Assembly (NCBI GenBank): GCA_023653785.1
Contig: JAMKCH010072251.1
Location: 27,953 to 91,952, forward strand
Direction of reading: 5' to 3'
DNA: 64,000 nt
Origin: Ophioderma brevispina
Lineage: Eukaryota; Echinodermata; Ophiuroidea; Amphilepidida; Ophiodermatidae
The translations under genes and the position numbers were made by a program. The stretch's first letter is position 1, and every line of letters starts with the position of its first letter. Shown one piece after another: positions 34,177 through 45,470 of this stretch. Under the pieces are notes generated by a model, which did not search any database, was not told the DNA's origin, and saw only the letters and a program-made list of their open reading frames with translations.

Positions 34177-35419
34177 TATGTACTTGTCGTTCCAAATATC
34201 GAAGTTTGGAAAATAAGTACATTGCAAGTACTGTGCTTGCAATTTATTTGAATGTTACTTATTGTTTACTTACATGTTATTGTGTGCACATATCAGCAAG
34301 AATAAATGGCTATGGTTCTTTGATTTAAAAGCAATTTTTCGGACGACTTCCGTTAGTGCCCAATGGCAGGGTTTCATGTGAACCCTACTAATCAATACTC
34401 ATTATTATTCATTTTATTTTTGGTATGAAAAAGAGAGCTTAAAAGTCAGACCATTACAAAAAAAAACACCTGAAGCTCATACGTAAAACGGCAAGCGCGA
34501 AACAATTGTTGGGCACTATAGGAACCCCCCTGCACCAAAACATGAACTTTTCCATTTACAAACATTGTTGGCGATTTTTTATTTAAAGGTGCGTGTTCCG
34601 AGCGCCTTTGGGACCCCCTGATTTACCCGGAAGTAGTATCAATTTTGAATCAGATGAAAGGCCGTATTTTTCTCATTGTCGTCCTGGAGTTTGAGCTTCG
34701 AATCTATTTCATTCCAAGATATAAAAAAAAAAACTACGAAAACGCCGTTTAGTGGTTAACCATCAATATTAGCTAATATTAGCACAGTAAATTGACTCGG
34801 GCTTTGCAACATGCATTATTGCGTCTACCATCAAAACCGCAAGTTTGTTTCCTCTTTCCCCGGTACTTGATGGGGTGTATGTGCAAGTGCCAGGCTCTCA
34901 GATCAAGAACACACATACACATAAATCAGAATAACCACCTTTAATATACCGTACATTAATTGAGGGCGATTTCACCTACCTCACGGGGGGGGGGGGGTGA
35001 TTTTGAAAACTGTTATACGTATATATAACGGCAACCTACATACATTACCATTTTGTGGTTTTATTTTACAGCATTTACTAAAAACTCATTAATGTAGTAA
35101 TGCAGCTAGTTCAACGTATATTTTTTTTCAGAATAAAGTCAAATATGTCTAAATATTTATTAGGACGACCTTTGCGGGAGTACCAAACTTTCTGTTTCTT
35201 TTTCCATTTTTATCAAATAACATTGTGTCCTAGTACAGTACACATCAAAGTGCAAATTGTATAAATACGGAAGTGCATGACTGTTTTTCTATATTAGAGG
35301 AGCGAATATGTAGAACTATTTTTTGTGAAAATACCAATTGTTCCATGTTAAATTTCGAGTAATGAAAGCAAATATTTTCGCGGGCTCTTGGAATGTCCCT
35401 TTAAACGCATACGCAATTC

Positions 35420-35479
35420 TACCCCACCCTACCTTTGTACAGGCCTGATATCAGGCCTGTACAAAGGTAGGGTGGGGTA
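35420..35479. repeat. perfect 60-bp palindrome
   Basis: The 30-base left arm starts TACCCCACCCTACC and ends GGCCTGAT. It is followed with no spacer by its exact reverse complement (ATCAGGCC onward). In the duplicate near 38016 only the right arm remains. It stands immediately before the 41-bp repeat array. Confidence 0.92.
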
Positions 35480-36430
35480 AGCTGAACCCTAAATAACGGT
35501 CCTTATCTTGAGTTAACACTCCTTATCTGGAGATTTAGAGCAAAACTGAACCCTAAATAACGGACCCTATCTGGAGATAACAAATCCCAAATTAACAAAC
35601 ACCCTCCGTTAAACTGGAGATATAACGCTTCGTTAACTGGAGATAAGAAAGCTGAACCCCAAACAACGGTCCTTACCACCTGAGGTTAACAAAGCGAACC
35701 CCAAATAACGGTCCCTACGTTAACCATGCTTATCTCGAGATAAGAAAGCTGAAACCCCGCAATAACGGTCCTTATCTTGGTTAACAAAGCTGAACCCCAA
35801 ACAAAGCGGTCCTTATTCTAGGGTTAACAAAGCTGAATCCCAAATAATTGTCCTTATCTCTAGATAACAACGCTGAACCCCAAATAATGGTTCTTATCTG
35901 GGGTTAAAAGCTTTCTCTAGATAGGAACACCTTATCTAGGGATAAGGCCCCTTATCTCAAAATATAACGCCTCATTACTCAAGTACCCAAAGCTGAACCC
36001 CAAATAAACGACCCTTATCTCGGTTAACAAAGCCGAACTCCAAATAACGGTCGTTCAGCTTTGTTTATCTCAGAAGAGAGTTGTTAACCTCAGATAAGGA
36101 CCGTTATTTTGGTTTCACAGCTTTGTTATCTCAGATAAGTCTTGTTTACCTCCTAATAAGGAACGTTATTTGGCGTTAGCTTTCTTAACCCTAGATATGG
36201 GCCGTTATTTTGTGGGGTTTCACTTTGTTTAACCAAAAAACCATTAAGGACCGTTATTTAGTGTTCAGCTTTGCTAACGCTAGATAAGGAGTGTTAATTC
36301 CATATAAGGTGCGTTATTTGGGGTTCAGCTTCTTATCTGGAGAGAAGGGCCTTTCTCGAGATAAGAGACCTAAACCCGAGATAAGCTATGTTAACACCAT
36401 ATAAGGGTCGTTATTTGGGGTTCAGCTGGG
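35476..36430. repeat. 41-bp minisatellite that reverses strand at its centre, copy 1
   Basis: The unit is roughly 'GTTAACAAAGCTGAACC', 'CCAAATAACGGTCC', 'TTATCTCGGG'. It repeats forward to about 36050, then the same unit continues as its reverse complement ('CCTTATATCTAGGGTTAAC' style, 'CCGTTATTTGGGGTTCAGC') to the end. The whole array is therefore a large imperfect palindrome. Confidence 0.85.
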
Positions 36431-36659
36431 CTTCTATTAGGTAGGCATTCCAAAAAAAAAAAACCGGTTCGAAAACAATGAGGGTGCTTCTCTAGTGAAA
36501 ATGTCCTATGTCTCTTTTAAAAAACTGGCCAAAAATGATAATATGTGTGAGCGACGAAATTGTTTATTTCATACATTATAACGTTTTAGGAACGATATGG
36601 GAAGTTGTAGACTGTTATACAGCTAACGTCCTAATTAAATTTAAACAGTGTCGATGGTA

Positions 36660-36960
36660 AGTTGAACCCAGCAGGGTTCAAAGAAGATACGCATCTCTAT
36701 TAATTCTTTGTTGCAGTAAGTGTCACGTACGCGGACAGTAATGACAAAATATACGATTTTGTCTTATATGTTGCTTCTGGTCTTATCATTTGACGGGTAA
36801 TGTTAGGACCACCTGTACTTGTTACAGATTTCAAAACATCGGTATTTTGATGGTTTTTTCGGATTTTCAGATTTAGCAAATAACTGAGAGTGCCTTGAAA
36901 CCAGTCTATTAACGTATGTCCTCCGAAGTGATTAAAACAAAAATCAACCTTAACTGCTCA
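36660..36960. repeat. dispersed repeat shared with 43830-44110
   Basis: 'CAGGGTTCAAAGAAGATACG', 'TCTGGTCTTATCATTTG', 'TTTGATGGTTTTTTCGG', 'CTGAGAGTGCCTTGAAA' and 'CTATTAACGTATGTC' recur in the same order at 43830-44110. No gene was seen. Confidence 0.7.
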
Positions 36961-37015
36961 TTGTTAATTTAAAGGTGCCGTCTGAATATAGAGAGCGTAC
37001 TACTGGGCCAAAAAA

Positions 37016-39200
37016 ATATTCATTTTATTTTTGGTATGAAAAGGAGAGCTTAAAAGTCAGACCATTACAAAAAAACCACCTGAAGCTCATACGTAAAACG
37101 GCAAGCGCGAACCAATTTTTTGGGCACTATAGGAACCCTGTCACCAAACATGAACTTGTACAGATAGGCATACAAAACATTTGTGCGATTTTTATTTAAA
37201 GATGCGTGTTCCGATCGCCTTTGGGACCCCCCTGATTTACCCGGAAGTAGTATCAATTTTGATATCAGATGAAAGGCCGTATTTTTCTCATTGTCGTCCT
37301 GAAATTTAAGCCCTCAAATCCATTTCATTCCCAAGATATAAACAAAAAAACGCCGTTTTATTGGTTAACCATCAATATTAGCTAATATTAGCACAGTATT
37401 GAATAGGGCTTTGCAACATGCATTATTGCGTCTACCATCAAAACCGCAAGTTTGTTTCCCACGGTACTTGATGGGGTGTATGTGCAAGTGCCAGGCTCTC
37501 ATATCAAGTAGAGAACACAATACACATAAATCGGAATAACCACCTTTAATATACCGTACATTAATTGAGGGCGATTTCACCTACCTCACGGGGGGGGGGG
37601 TGATTTGAACTGTTATACGGCACATACAATACATTACCATTTTAGTGGTTTTATTTTAAAGCATTTACTAAAAACTCATTAATGTAGTACAGCTAGTTCA
37701 ACGTATATTTTTTTTTCAGAATAAAGTCAAATATGTCTAAATATTTATTATGACGACTTTTGCGGGAGGTACCAAACGTCTGTTTCTGTTTCATTTTATG
37801 TCAAAGAAACATTGTGTCAATAGTACAGTACACATCAAAGTGCAAATTGTATAAATACGGAAGTGCATGACTGTTTTTCTATATTAGAGGAGCGAATATG
37901 TAGAACTATTTTTTGTGAAAATACTAAATTGTCCATGTTAATTTCGATTACATGAAAGCTAAATGATTCCCGGCTTTTGAATGCCTTTACGCATACCAAA
38001 TTCTAACCCATTCAATCAGGCCTGTACAAAGGTAGGGTGGGGTAAGCTGAACCCTAAATAACGGTCCTTATCTTGAGTTAACACTCCTTATCTGGAGTTA
38101 GCAAAACTGAACCCTAAATAACGGACCCTATCTGGAGATAACAAATCACCAAATAACACTCCGTTAACTGGAGATAACGCTTCGTTAACTGGAGATAAGA
38201 AAGCTGAACCCCAAATAACGCGTCTTATCTGGGGTTAACAAAGCTGAACCCCAAATAACGCGTCTTATCTGGGGTTAACAAAGCTTATCTCGAGATAAGA
38301 AAGCTGAACCCTAAATAACGGTCCTTATCTTGGGTTAACAAAGCTGAACCCCAAACAACGGTCCTTATTCTAGGGTTAACAAAGCTGAATCCCAAATAAT
38401 GGTCCTTATCTCTAGATAACAAAGCTGAACCCCAAATAATGGTTCTTATCTGGGGTTAACAAAGCTTATCTCTAGATAGGAAACCTTATGTAGGGATAAG
38501 GCCCCTTATCTCAAAATAACGCTCAGTTAACTCAAGGTAACAAAGCTGAACCCCAAATAACGATCCTTATCTCGGGTTAACAAAGCCGAACTCCAAATAA
38601 CGGTCGTTCAGCTTTGTTATCTCCAGAAAGAGAGTGTTAACTCAAGATAAGGACCGTTATTTTGGTTTCAGCTTTGTTATCTCTAGATAAGCTTTGTTAA
38701 CTCTATATAAGGACCGTTATTTGGGGTTCAGCTTTCTTAACCCTAGATAAGGGCCGTTATTTGGGGTTCAGCTTTGTTAACCCAAGATAAGGACCGTTAT
38801 TTAGGGTTCAGCTTTGCTAACCCTACATAAGGAGTGTTAGCTCCAGATAAGGTGCGTTATTTGGGGTTCAGCTTTCTTATCTGGAGATAAGGGTGCCTTA
38901 TCTCGAGATAAGAGACCTAAACCCGAGATAAGCTATGTTAACACCAGATAAGGGTCGTTATTTGGGGTTCAGCTCTGCTTCCATTGGTAGGCATTCCAAA
39001 AAAAAAACCCGGGTTCGAAAATAAATGAGGGTGCTTCTTTATGAAAATGTCCTCATGTCTCTTTAAAAAATGGCCAAAATGATAATATGTGTGAGCGACG
39101 AAATGTTATTTCAACATTATAACGTTTTAGGAACGATATGGGAAGGTTTTAGAGATGTTATACAGCTAACGTCCTAATAAATTTAAAAAGTGTCGACGCT
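37016..39200. repeat. 2.3-kb segmental tandem duplication, copy 2
   Basis: Direct copy of 34405-36655, offset by about 2.6 kb. It is slightly shorter, and its 41-bp array is cleaner, with fewer single-base irregularities than in copy 1. It abuts the GPCR pseudogene. Confidence 0.85.
38040..38985. repeat. 41-bp minisatellite that reverses strand at its centre, copy 2
   Basis: Forward units run to about 38605 and reverse-complement units follow. The switch falls at 'AACGGTCGTTCAGC', as in copy 1, so the inversion existed before the 2.3-kb duplication. Confidence 0.87.
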
Positions 39201-39429
39201 TTACGTAGTTTAAACGTAAAACACAAACGTTCAAATGAACAAAGATACACTTTATCACACCATTTCTAACGTTGCCACACCCTTATTTTGCTAGCTGGGA
39301 GCTATCCATATCTTTGGGAATCACCTTGCACCTTACGCCGGAAAAGACGATTTTAGTAAGATGTGAAAAATAGAAGTGAGTTAGCACACCCTTCGGTAGA
39401 CGAGAATTAAGATAGATATCGTTCATTGA

Positions 39430-40222
39430 AATCAAACATTTGCTTAAAATTGTTTCGCCGTTTGTTTTTTCATAGTTTGTCTTCCTATTTGAATCTGAAA
39501 AGTTTCGCAATTCCAACTCGTATGCGAGGATTTGTTGCTACATAAAGAAGTTGATTGATAGCTGCATTGGCGTAGAATATATAACACGTCACGATGCGCG
39601 TTCTTTTTAAAGTGCTAACCGTAAATATTACTGCCATGAATATTGTGGTGAAATAAGGAACCCAGCAAATTGACGAAATCCCGACAATAAAGGAGAGCGT
39701 AATAGCAGCCGGACGGTGCTTTAAAATACTGGTTGTTCCCTGTGGATGGTAAGTTGAACGGGGAAAATTATCCGGTGCATTTTCGCCGTTTTCCTGTGGC
39801 AATGCCGATGCAGTGCTAACGCTACTTTCATGTTCAACCGATGCCCAATTTCGCGGTAATCCTCGTGACCATTTTAGTATGTTAGAGTAGAGTTTGGAGT
39901 TGAAATAGATCACTAACATAATTGGCATTTATCATGTCGTAAATTACGTGTTCGGATTGATATAAACTAGTGAGAACTATAGTCGACAAAACTCTCCGTG
40001 AACAAATCATATCCAACGAAAGTGCTGGTGTAGCGAATAATATTTACAGTCCAAACCAAAACTGACAGTGCAAGACATTTTTAAGTGATTGAAGTTTGTC
40101 ATATTCCATCCCTTTAGTAACTTATCAGTTCAATAGAACAAACCGATACGTAGCATTCACTGAAATCCATGATTAACCAGAACTTACAGACAGCCTCACC
40201 GAGACGCCACAGCCCAGTCTCT
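39430..40222 (-). pseudogene. truncated amine-type GPCR copy
   Basis: This is a tandem partial duplicate of the intact receptor at 40273-41367. The C-terminal part stays open (39485-39928): TM5, the third loop, TM6 with CWVPYF, TM7 with INQLLY where the intact gene has INPLLY, and the tail. Shared 3' flanking sequence extends to about 39430. Upstream, small deletions near 39930 and 39970 break the frame around TM5 and the second extracellular loop. A deletion of about 18 bp near 40110 removes the DRY segment. Similarity ends at about 40220, at the first extracellular loop, so TM1 and TM2 are missing. It cannot encode a working receptor. Confidence 0.88.
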
Positions 40223-40272
40223 TAATGTCTTTATTTAATGTTACGCCGTTTGTGTTTTCATGGTTCATCTTC

Positions 40273-41367
40273 CTATTTGAATCTGAAAAGTTTCGCAATT
40301 CCAACTCGTATGCGGGGATTTGTTGCTACATAAAGAAGTGGATTGATAGCTGAATTGGCGTAGAATATATAACATGTCACGATGCGCGTCCTTGTTGAAG
40401 TGCTAACCTTAAATATTACTGCCAGGAATATTGTGGTGAAATAAGGAACCCAGCAAATTGACGAAATCCCGACAATAAAGGAGAGCGTAATAGCAGCCCG
40501 CCGGTGCTTTAAAATACTGGTTGTTCCCTGTGAATGGTGAGCTGAACGGGGAAAATTATCCTGTGCATCTTCGCCGTTTTCCTGTGGCAGTGCCGATGCA
40601 GTGCTAACGCTACTTTCAGGTTCAACCGATGCCCAATTTCGCGGTAATCCTCGTGACCGTTTTAGTATGTTAGAGTAGAGTTTGGAGTTGAAATAAATCA
40701 CTAACATAATTGGCATTATATTAGAGGTTATCATGTCGTAAATTACGTGTCCGGATTGATATAAAACGGCGCTATCGCAGTGAGAACTATAGTCAATAAA
40801 ACTCTCCGTGAACAAATCATATCCAACGAAAGCGCAGGTGTAGCGAATAATATTTACCATCCACACCAAAACTGACAGTGCAAGACATTTTTTAAATGAC
40901 TGAAGTTTGTCATATTCCATCCCTTTAGTGACGAGTAAATATCTGTCGTAACTTATTAGTACAATAGCCCAAACCGATACGTAGCATTCACTGAAATCCA
41001 TGATTAACCAGAACTTACAGACAGCCTCTCCGAAACGCCACAGCCCAGTCTCTCGATAAAGGTTATAGAATGGAATAGATATACAGCCTACTAGTAGGTC
41101 TGCTATAGCGAGGTTAAGAATGAATAGGTTTGCGATTTTACCTCGAAGATGCTGATCGCGAATAAAAACTATGATAACAAGAGTGTTCCCAACAAGAGTA
41201 AATATCGAAAGACTCCAGAGAAAAATCTGAATGACCACTTCAACCACTGGTGAATTATTACCACGCCACAGATATGTAACTTCGCTGGTCGTGCTTTCCA
41301 TTTTTTGTTCCCGTTTCTTGCAAATAAGATTTTTAAGTAACGATTTTGTAGCTGCAATTGGATCCAC
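40273..41367 (-). CDS. amine-type class A G-protein-coupled receptor, intronless
   Basis: A complete 364-residue rhodopsin-family receptor. Landmarks: GN at 60-61 in TM1, LAIAD at 86-90 in TM2, and C117 with C197 for the disulfide. D124 sits at the amine-binding position of TM3; DRY is at 141-143, CWVPYF at 305-310, and NSAINPLLY at 338-346. TM3 through the start of loop 2 (LISYDRYLLVTKGMEY) most resembles histamine H3/H4 and muscarinic receptors. However, the TM5 position that is Glu in H3/H4 appears to be Ser here, and the third loop is short, so the ligand is not assigned. It would act at the plasma membrane. Met23 (41301) is an equally good or better start, because the first 22 residues are basic and unlike an extracellular tail. 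A broken copy follows it in tandem. The coding region has no intron. Confidence 0.9.
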   Translation of the reverse strand: MDPIAATKSLLKNLICKKREQKMESTTSEVTYLWRGNNSPVVEVVIQIFLWSLSIFTLVGNTLVIIVFIRDQHLRGKIANLFILNLAIADLLVGCISIPFYNLYRETGLWRFGEAVCKFWLIMDFSECYVSVWAIVLISYDRYLLVTKGMEYDKLQSFKKCLALSVLVWMVNIIRYTCAFVGYDLFTESFIDYSSHCDSAVLYQSGHVIYDMITSNIMPIMLVIYFNSKLYSNILKRSRGLPRNWASVEPESSVSTASALPQENGEDAQDNFPRSAHHSQGTTSILKHRRAAITLSFIVGISSICWVPYFTTIFLAVIFKVSTSTRTRIVTCYIFYANSAINPLLYVATNPRIRVGIAKLFRFK

Positions 41368-42438
41368 GAACTAATAACAGTTACTATGTACATAGGCTCA
41401 GGTAATTGGATGTCAATGTCACGTGAAGGGCACATGTGACGTATATAGACCGTTGATTAAATATCAGGAAAGATTAATTATTCTAAATTTCGGTTAATAA
41501 TCCTTAATACTTCTTGATTTAAAGAGACACATTTCGGAGAATATAACGAACATTGCACCTTAATACACTGTATTCCGTTATTTGTAATTTTATTTTGAAT
41601 GTTAAATGTTAAAGACACTATCCGTGATTCATTCAAAAGGTCAAAATAATTGAAATTTACAGGAATAACTTTAAAGTGAAGGATATGTCTGTAGAAGTAA
41701 ATAAATGTCAGTATTTATATAGCGCTTTATACAAGCATGGACATAATAGAGAGAAGGACAACCAACGCGAAAACCACCAATTACCTAATTCGATTACCCA
41801 TTCATCTCGACAAAAGCTAGGCACTCGATGTGTATTCATGTGCATACACCGAGGACCGTTTGTGTCTAAGCTCTTTGCAGCAGTCGATTCAGTGACTACG
41901 GGAGAAAGGCTGTCCACAAAACTTGTAATTGACCGGAGTTGGAACCCTGACTGGAGAGTTTTTGATGAAAATGCACAGTAAATTCAATTTCATTTGTTTG
42001 GGCAAGTTGTTGTCACCAAAGAGAATCTGTTCAGGAAAAATACCGAACCCCCATTAAAATCCGTCATTCCTTTGTGGGCTACCGGACTTGTATAAAAAAG
42101 CTTGCATATTTTGGTTGATTTTGTTGACCCGTAATATTAGAAAATCTTGTGAAAATAATATGAAAATGTTCCGATCACTTCCGACTCTTGGAGAAAAACG
42201 GTGTTATGAACAGTTCAATGTACCTTGTACAAAGTATAAACTTCTGAACTGGTTTAATTGTACATCGAAAACCCACAAATTGTAATATTTAATCTTCCGG
42301 TATGTGTGAATTTGGTTACCGCATGGCTGTTTGATAGCCGATACCATGTCGAACTAATTCCAAAAGTCAGGTCTCATCTGAACTATGAATGTGATAAGTC
42401 ATAATTTATACCAAATAAATGTGTAAATTATAAAGTAA
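41368..42438. other. region upstream of the GPCR, nothing assigned
   Basis: A 101-codon open frame at 41676-41981 begins near 'TATTTATATAGCGCTTTATAC', which resembles the tail of SINE-like repeats, so I do not take it as a gene. No promoter motif was identified with confidence. Confidence 0.4.
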
Positions 42439-43400
42439 TTAACCCTCGTCTTCCGCGAAGAGGGGGGGGGGGGGGTTGTTACCAACACTTTCTATTCTTT
42501 TGACCTACACACACCCGGTGTCAAATGAGTTAATGTATTGACCATTTTATGCTCTTTATGCCCACTATTAAATAAACCCTCCGGGGTGGTATAGGAAGGT
42601 AAAGGGTGATCCCAAGTGGTGGAAAGGGTGTGGTAATCACCTCCCATAGGCGTAAATCCGGGGGGATGGTGGGGATAATCTCTCCCCCATTTTTGAGAGG
42701 GGGGATGGTCAATACGATATCCCCCAATGTATACCCATTCACGTGTTTTTGACCCAAAATAAACCTTGTATTTACCATAATAGTTAAAAATGGTAAATTT
42801 CCGGCGCTGTTTGCGCGCATTTTGTTAAAAATTACAATATATTTTAAATGATTTAGCTTCTAAAGGCAAACATTGTTTAGCGCGCTAGTAATGGATCTTT
42901 TCGCCAAAACCCATTCATCCATAAATTTTCTCATCAACCCATCCCCCAATGTCAAAACGAAATTTAAGCCACTGCCCCCCCCCCCCCCCCCTTGCAGGGA
43001 GGGAAATCCAACCACGCCAGTTACGAACACAGGAATATCACAGAACATTTGATTTTAGTGCATATAGATGAGGCTCCTCTCTTTCCTTTGATACCAAATG
43101 AGTACAACACATACTAACATCTCATAATGACGTCATAATGTCTCTATGATGGAAAATGTTTAAGGGTTACAATGATATTTTTGAGCCAGTAAATTGCACA
43201 AAAATATCAATGTTTCTTCTAATGCAGTATTTTAAACTTTATTACATTATGACGTAATAGTGACGTCTCGTTAGTTTCTACATATTTTGATACAATGGAG
43301 GAAAGAGTAAAAGTGAATGAAATTCTAAGCTATACTGTGAGGTACAAAATTTATAGGAATTGGAGTTCCCTAAAGAAAAATTCAAGCGAAGGCCGGTCAG
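42439..43400. mobile_element. TTAA-CCCTCGTCTT element, one end plus related subterminal sequence
   Basis: TTAACCCTCGTCTTCC followed by a G run at 42439-42475 matches the end of the 609-bp MITE at 33560. Further in, a 17-C run (about 42975), 'CTCATAATGACGTCATAATG' and 'CTTTGATACCAAATGAGTAC' repeat the subterminal text of the same family. A matching second TTAA end was not found, so the extent is approximate. Confidence 0.5.
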
Positions 43401-43599
43401 CCCTCCTGTGGGAGGGTGATTTTTGATTATCGCATTATCTTAAGCCGGTATAAATGGTGATTTAATAACAAAGGCGGCAACTATAGGGCTTGAACTAGTG
43501 CCTGTTTTGGTCCTTCCCTTTACGTCCATGATAAAGTTAAGTCTCAAGAGGTTTACATTTATTCACCTGTCACTAGGATAATTCAACTATTGAAAATTC

Positions 43600-43790
43600 G
43601 GCAACCAATTATAACGGCGCACAAAATGACTACGCTAACCGTCCATGTACACCGGGGTGAAGTGAAACAACTAAGATAAAGTCTTGCCCAAGGGAAACGC
43701 ACGTTGTCCACGGCGGAAGCTCAGAACTCACAACCTAACAATCGTGGGTCCTGACATTTTTTGCCACTGGAATGCAGTGGGACTGCACCT
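43600..43790 (-). mobile_element. SINE-like fragment
   Basis: On the minus strand, 'CCCTTGGGCAAGACTTTATC' and 'TTAGTTGTTTCACTTCACCC' form the kind of conserved central block seen in invertebrate tRNA-derived SINEs. Upstream of it are weak A-box (CCAGTGGCAA) and B-box (GAGTTCTGAGC) like strings. The tail is not clear. Confidence 0.5.
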
Positions 43791-43829
43791 TTTACAAACT
43801 GAAGAATTGACAGAAAAGGAAAAGGGATA

Positions 43830-44110
43830 AACCAGCCGGGTTCAAAGATACGAATCTCTATTTCAATTACTTGCTGTAGTAAGGTGTCCGTACGGGCAGT
43901 TTGACGTAAAAAGATCCGATTTTAGTATTATATGTGTCTGGTCTTATCATTTGCCAGGTATGTAGGAACACCCTGTAGTGTAGAGCAAAAATCTGTATTT
44001 GATGGTTTTTTTCGTTCAGATTTAGCAATCACTGAGAGTGGCCTTGAAAACCATCTATTAACGTATGTCATCCGAAAGTGTTATTAAACAAACAATTAGT
44101 AGCATCTATT
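43830..44110. repeat. dispersed repeat shared with 36660-36960
   Basis: Ordered blocks 'GGTTCAAAGATACG', 'TCTGGTCTTATCATTTG', 'CACTGAGAGTGGCCTTGAAA' and 'CTATTAACGTATGTC' match the earlier copy, with several small indels. Confidence 0.7.
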
Positions 44111-45005
44111 CTCGCTCACCTCGGTAGGTGTTCTGCAACAGAAAGAAAGCAAAAACTTTATGAAATTTGTATGGTTTATACCATCATACCCATTTAAGTT
44201 AGTATTTAATACTTGTATCATGGCCACCGCGTTTGTCCACTGGTTTGTTTAACGGCCCAATCGATGATCTGAGTTTCGCATACGACTAAGTACTGACCAA
44301 TAAGGCCCAAATGTTGCCGCAGCTTACTCGTGCACATGCTGTTTAGAAAACACAATTGATGGGCCGGGATCTACACTACGCGGCGGGTATTTCGCAGCGA
44401 CCTCAGTGGAAAGAGTAATCTGTGTTTATTCAAGAGTAAAAAATGCATTCTCCATTGTGTTATATTGAATGACAAAACCTGTGCTATATGCAAAATCACT
44501 CTAATAGCTGAATATTCACGGGTTATGTGTTATGTGGTGCAAGCTAAAGATTGCATCATTGATGAAGTCTTAGTGATGAGATCCGCATTGGAGTAATGTT
44601 AGGTCTATGTTTATGCACTCATGAGGTTCTATGCTTACATGTATTTTAGATATTGCTGGAATCTAACTAGAGAACAATATAAATATTACTGAGCTTGCTA
44701 AGTATAAGAATTGGTAGATCTGTGCAATACCAGAAATAGTATTTTAGATACCACATAAGCGTAAAGGTTATTTTATCTGCTGTCATCTTTGCATGCGAAA
44801 GAGTTTCAGTTTTGGAATTAAATGATCCCAGTTTGTGTTCCTATAAGTGAAAATTTGCGACAGACAGGCTTTGTGGAATACTTAACTTTGGGTCGTCCAT
44901 GGACCTATGAACTCGATCCTCATCGTGAACTGCTGGACAAGTTAAAGATTTTCAGGACTGCTCCAAAAAAGGAATACACGAGGAATATAAGGAAGAAGAT
45001 TCCGT
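44111..45005. other. intergenic stretch with one unassigned small frame
   Basis: The frame 44822-45028 (68 codons, ending APKKEYTRNIRKKIPLYTG region) has protein-like composition but no domain I recognise. It overlaps the start of a MITE fragment at its 3' end. No other feature was seen. Confidence 0.35.
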
Positions 45006-45009
45006 TGTA

Positions 45010-45470
45010 TACAGGTCAAAATTATTAAGTCCCACCTGACAAAGGTACATGTTTCTGTTACATAAATGTAAAATGTACATTGCAATGTTACACATTTAAT
45101 GTGCAAAAAAAAATCACACAACAGTTAATCTTCTCCTTGAAATGACGTCATTTATTAAATTTGATGAAATGGCGTCATTTATTAAATTTGATGAAATGGC
45201 GTCATTTATTAAATTTGATGAAATGGCGTCATTTATTAAATTTGATGACGAATTAAAATGACACTTCGTGGATTGGGATTTTACAATAGAGAAAATTCCG
45301 GAGAGAAGTATCAACATGTCTAGCACAACACTGGAATACCACAGACACTTGATGCCTAGAATTACGTCAGAATGACGTTCTAAAGTCCACATGTCAGCAA
45401 AACTGTAAATTTCCATACACAGTGTAGAATAGGGGAACATTCTACACTATGTACTATGGAAATTGACTGA
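45010..45470. mobile_element. partial copy of the 22795-23838 fold-back MITE
   Basis: 'AAGTCCCACCTGACAAAGGT', 'CATAAATGTAAAATGTACA', 'AATGTTACACATTTAATG' and 'ACGTCATTTATTAAATTTGA' match the left arm at 22795-23010. The central 'GGAAATTGACTGACATGTGAA' text also matches the family. The right arm was not located. Confidence 0.6.
45139..45246. repeat. 27-bp tandem repeat, 4 copies
   Basis: The 27-base unit GAAATGGCGTCATTTATTAA plus ATTTGAT occurs four times head to tail, the first with GACGTC instead of GGCGTC. It is a local expansion of a single-copy sequence present in the related MITE at about 22960. There are no spacers. Confidence 0.95.

Larger units (their letters stand above)
34405..36655. 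repeat. 2.3-kb segmental tandem duplication, copy 1
   Basis: From 'TTCATTTTATTTTTGGTATG' to 'CAGCTAACGTCCTAAT' this copy matches 37016-39200 in the same order and orientation. It contains a sequence like 59850-59940 ('GGCTTTGCAACATGCATTAT'), G runs and the 41-bp array. No coding frame was recognised in either copy. Confidence 0.85.

Noticed and set aside
45139..45246. CRISPR-like direct repeats
   Set aside because: The four 27-bp units are head to tail with no spacers, lie in a eukaryotic MITE, and no cas gene is present. It is a minisatellite.
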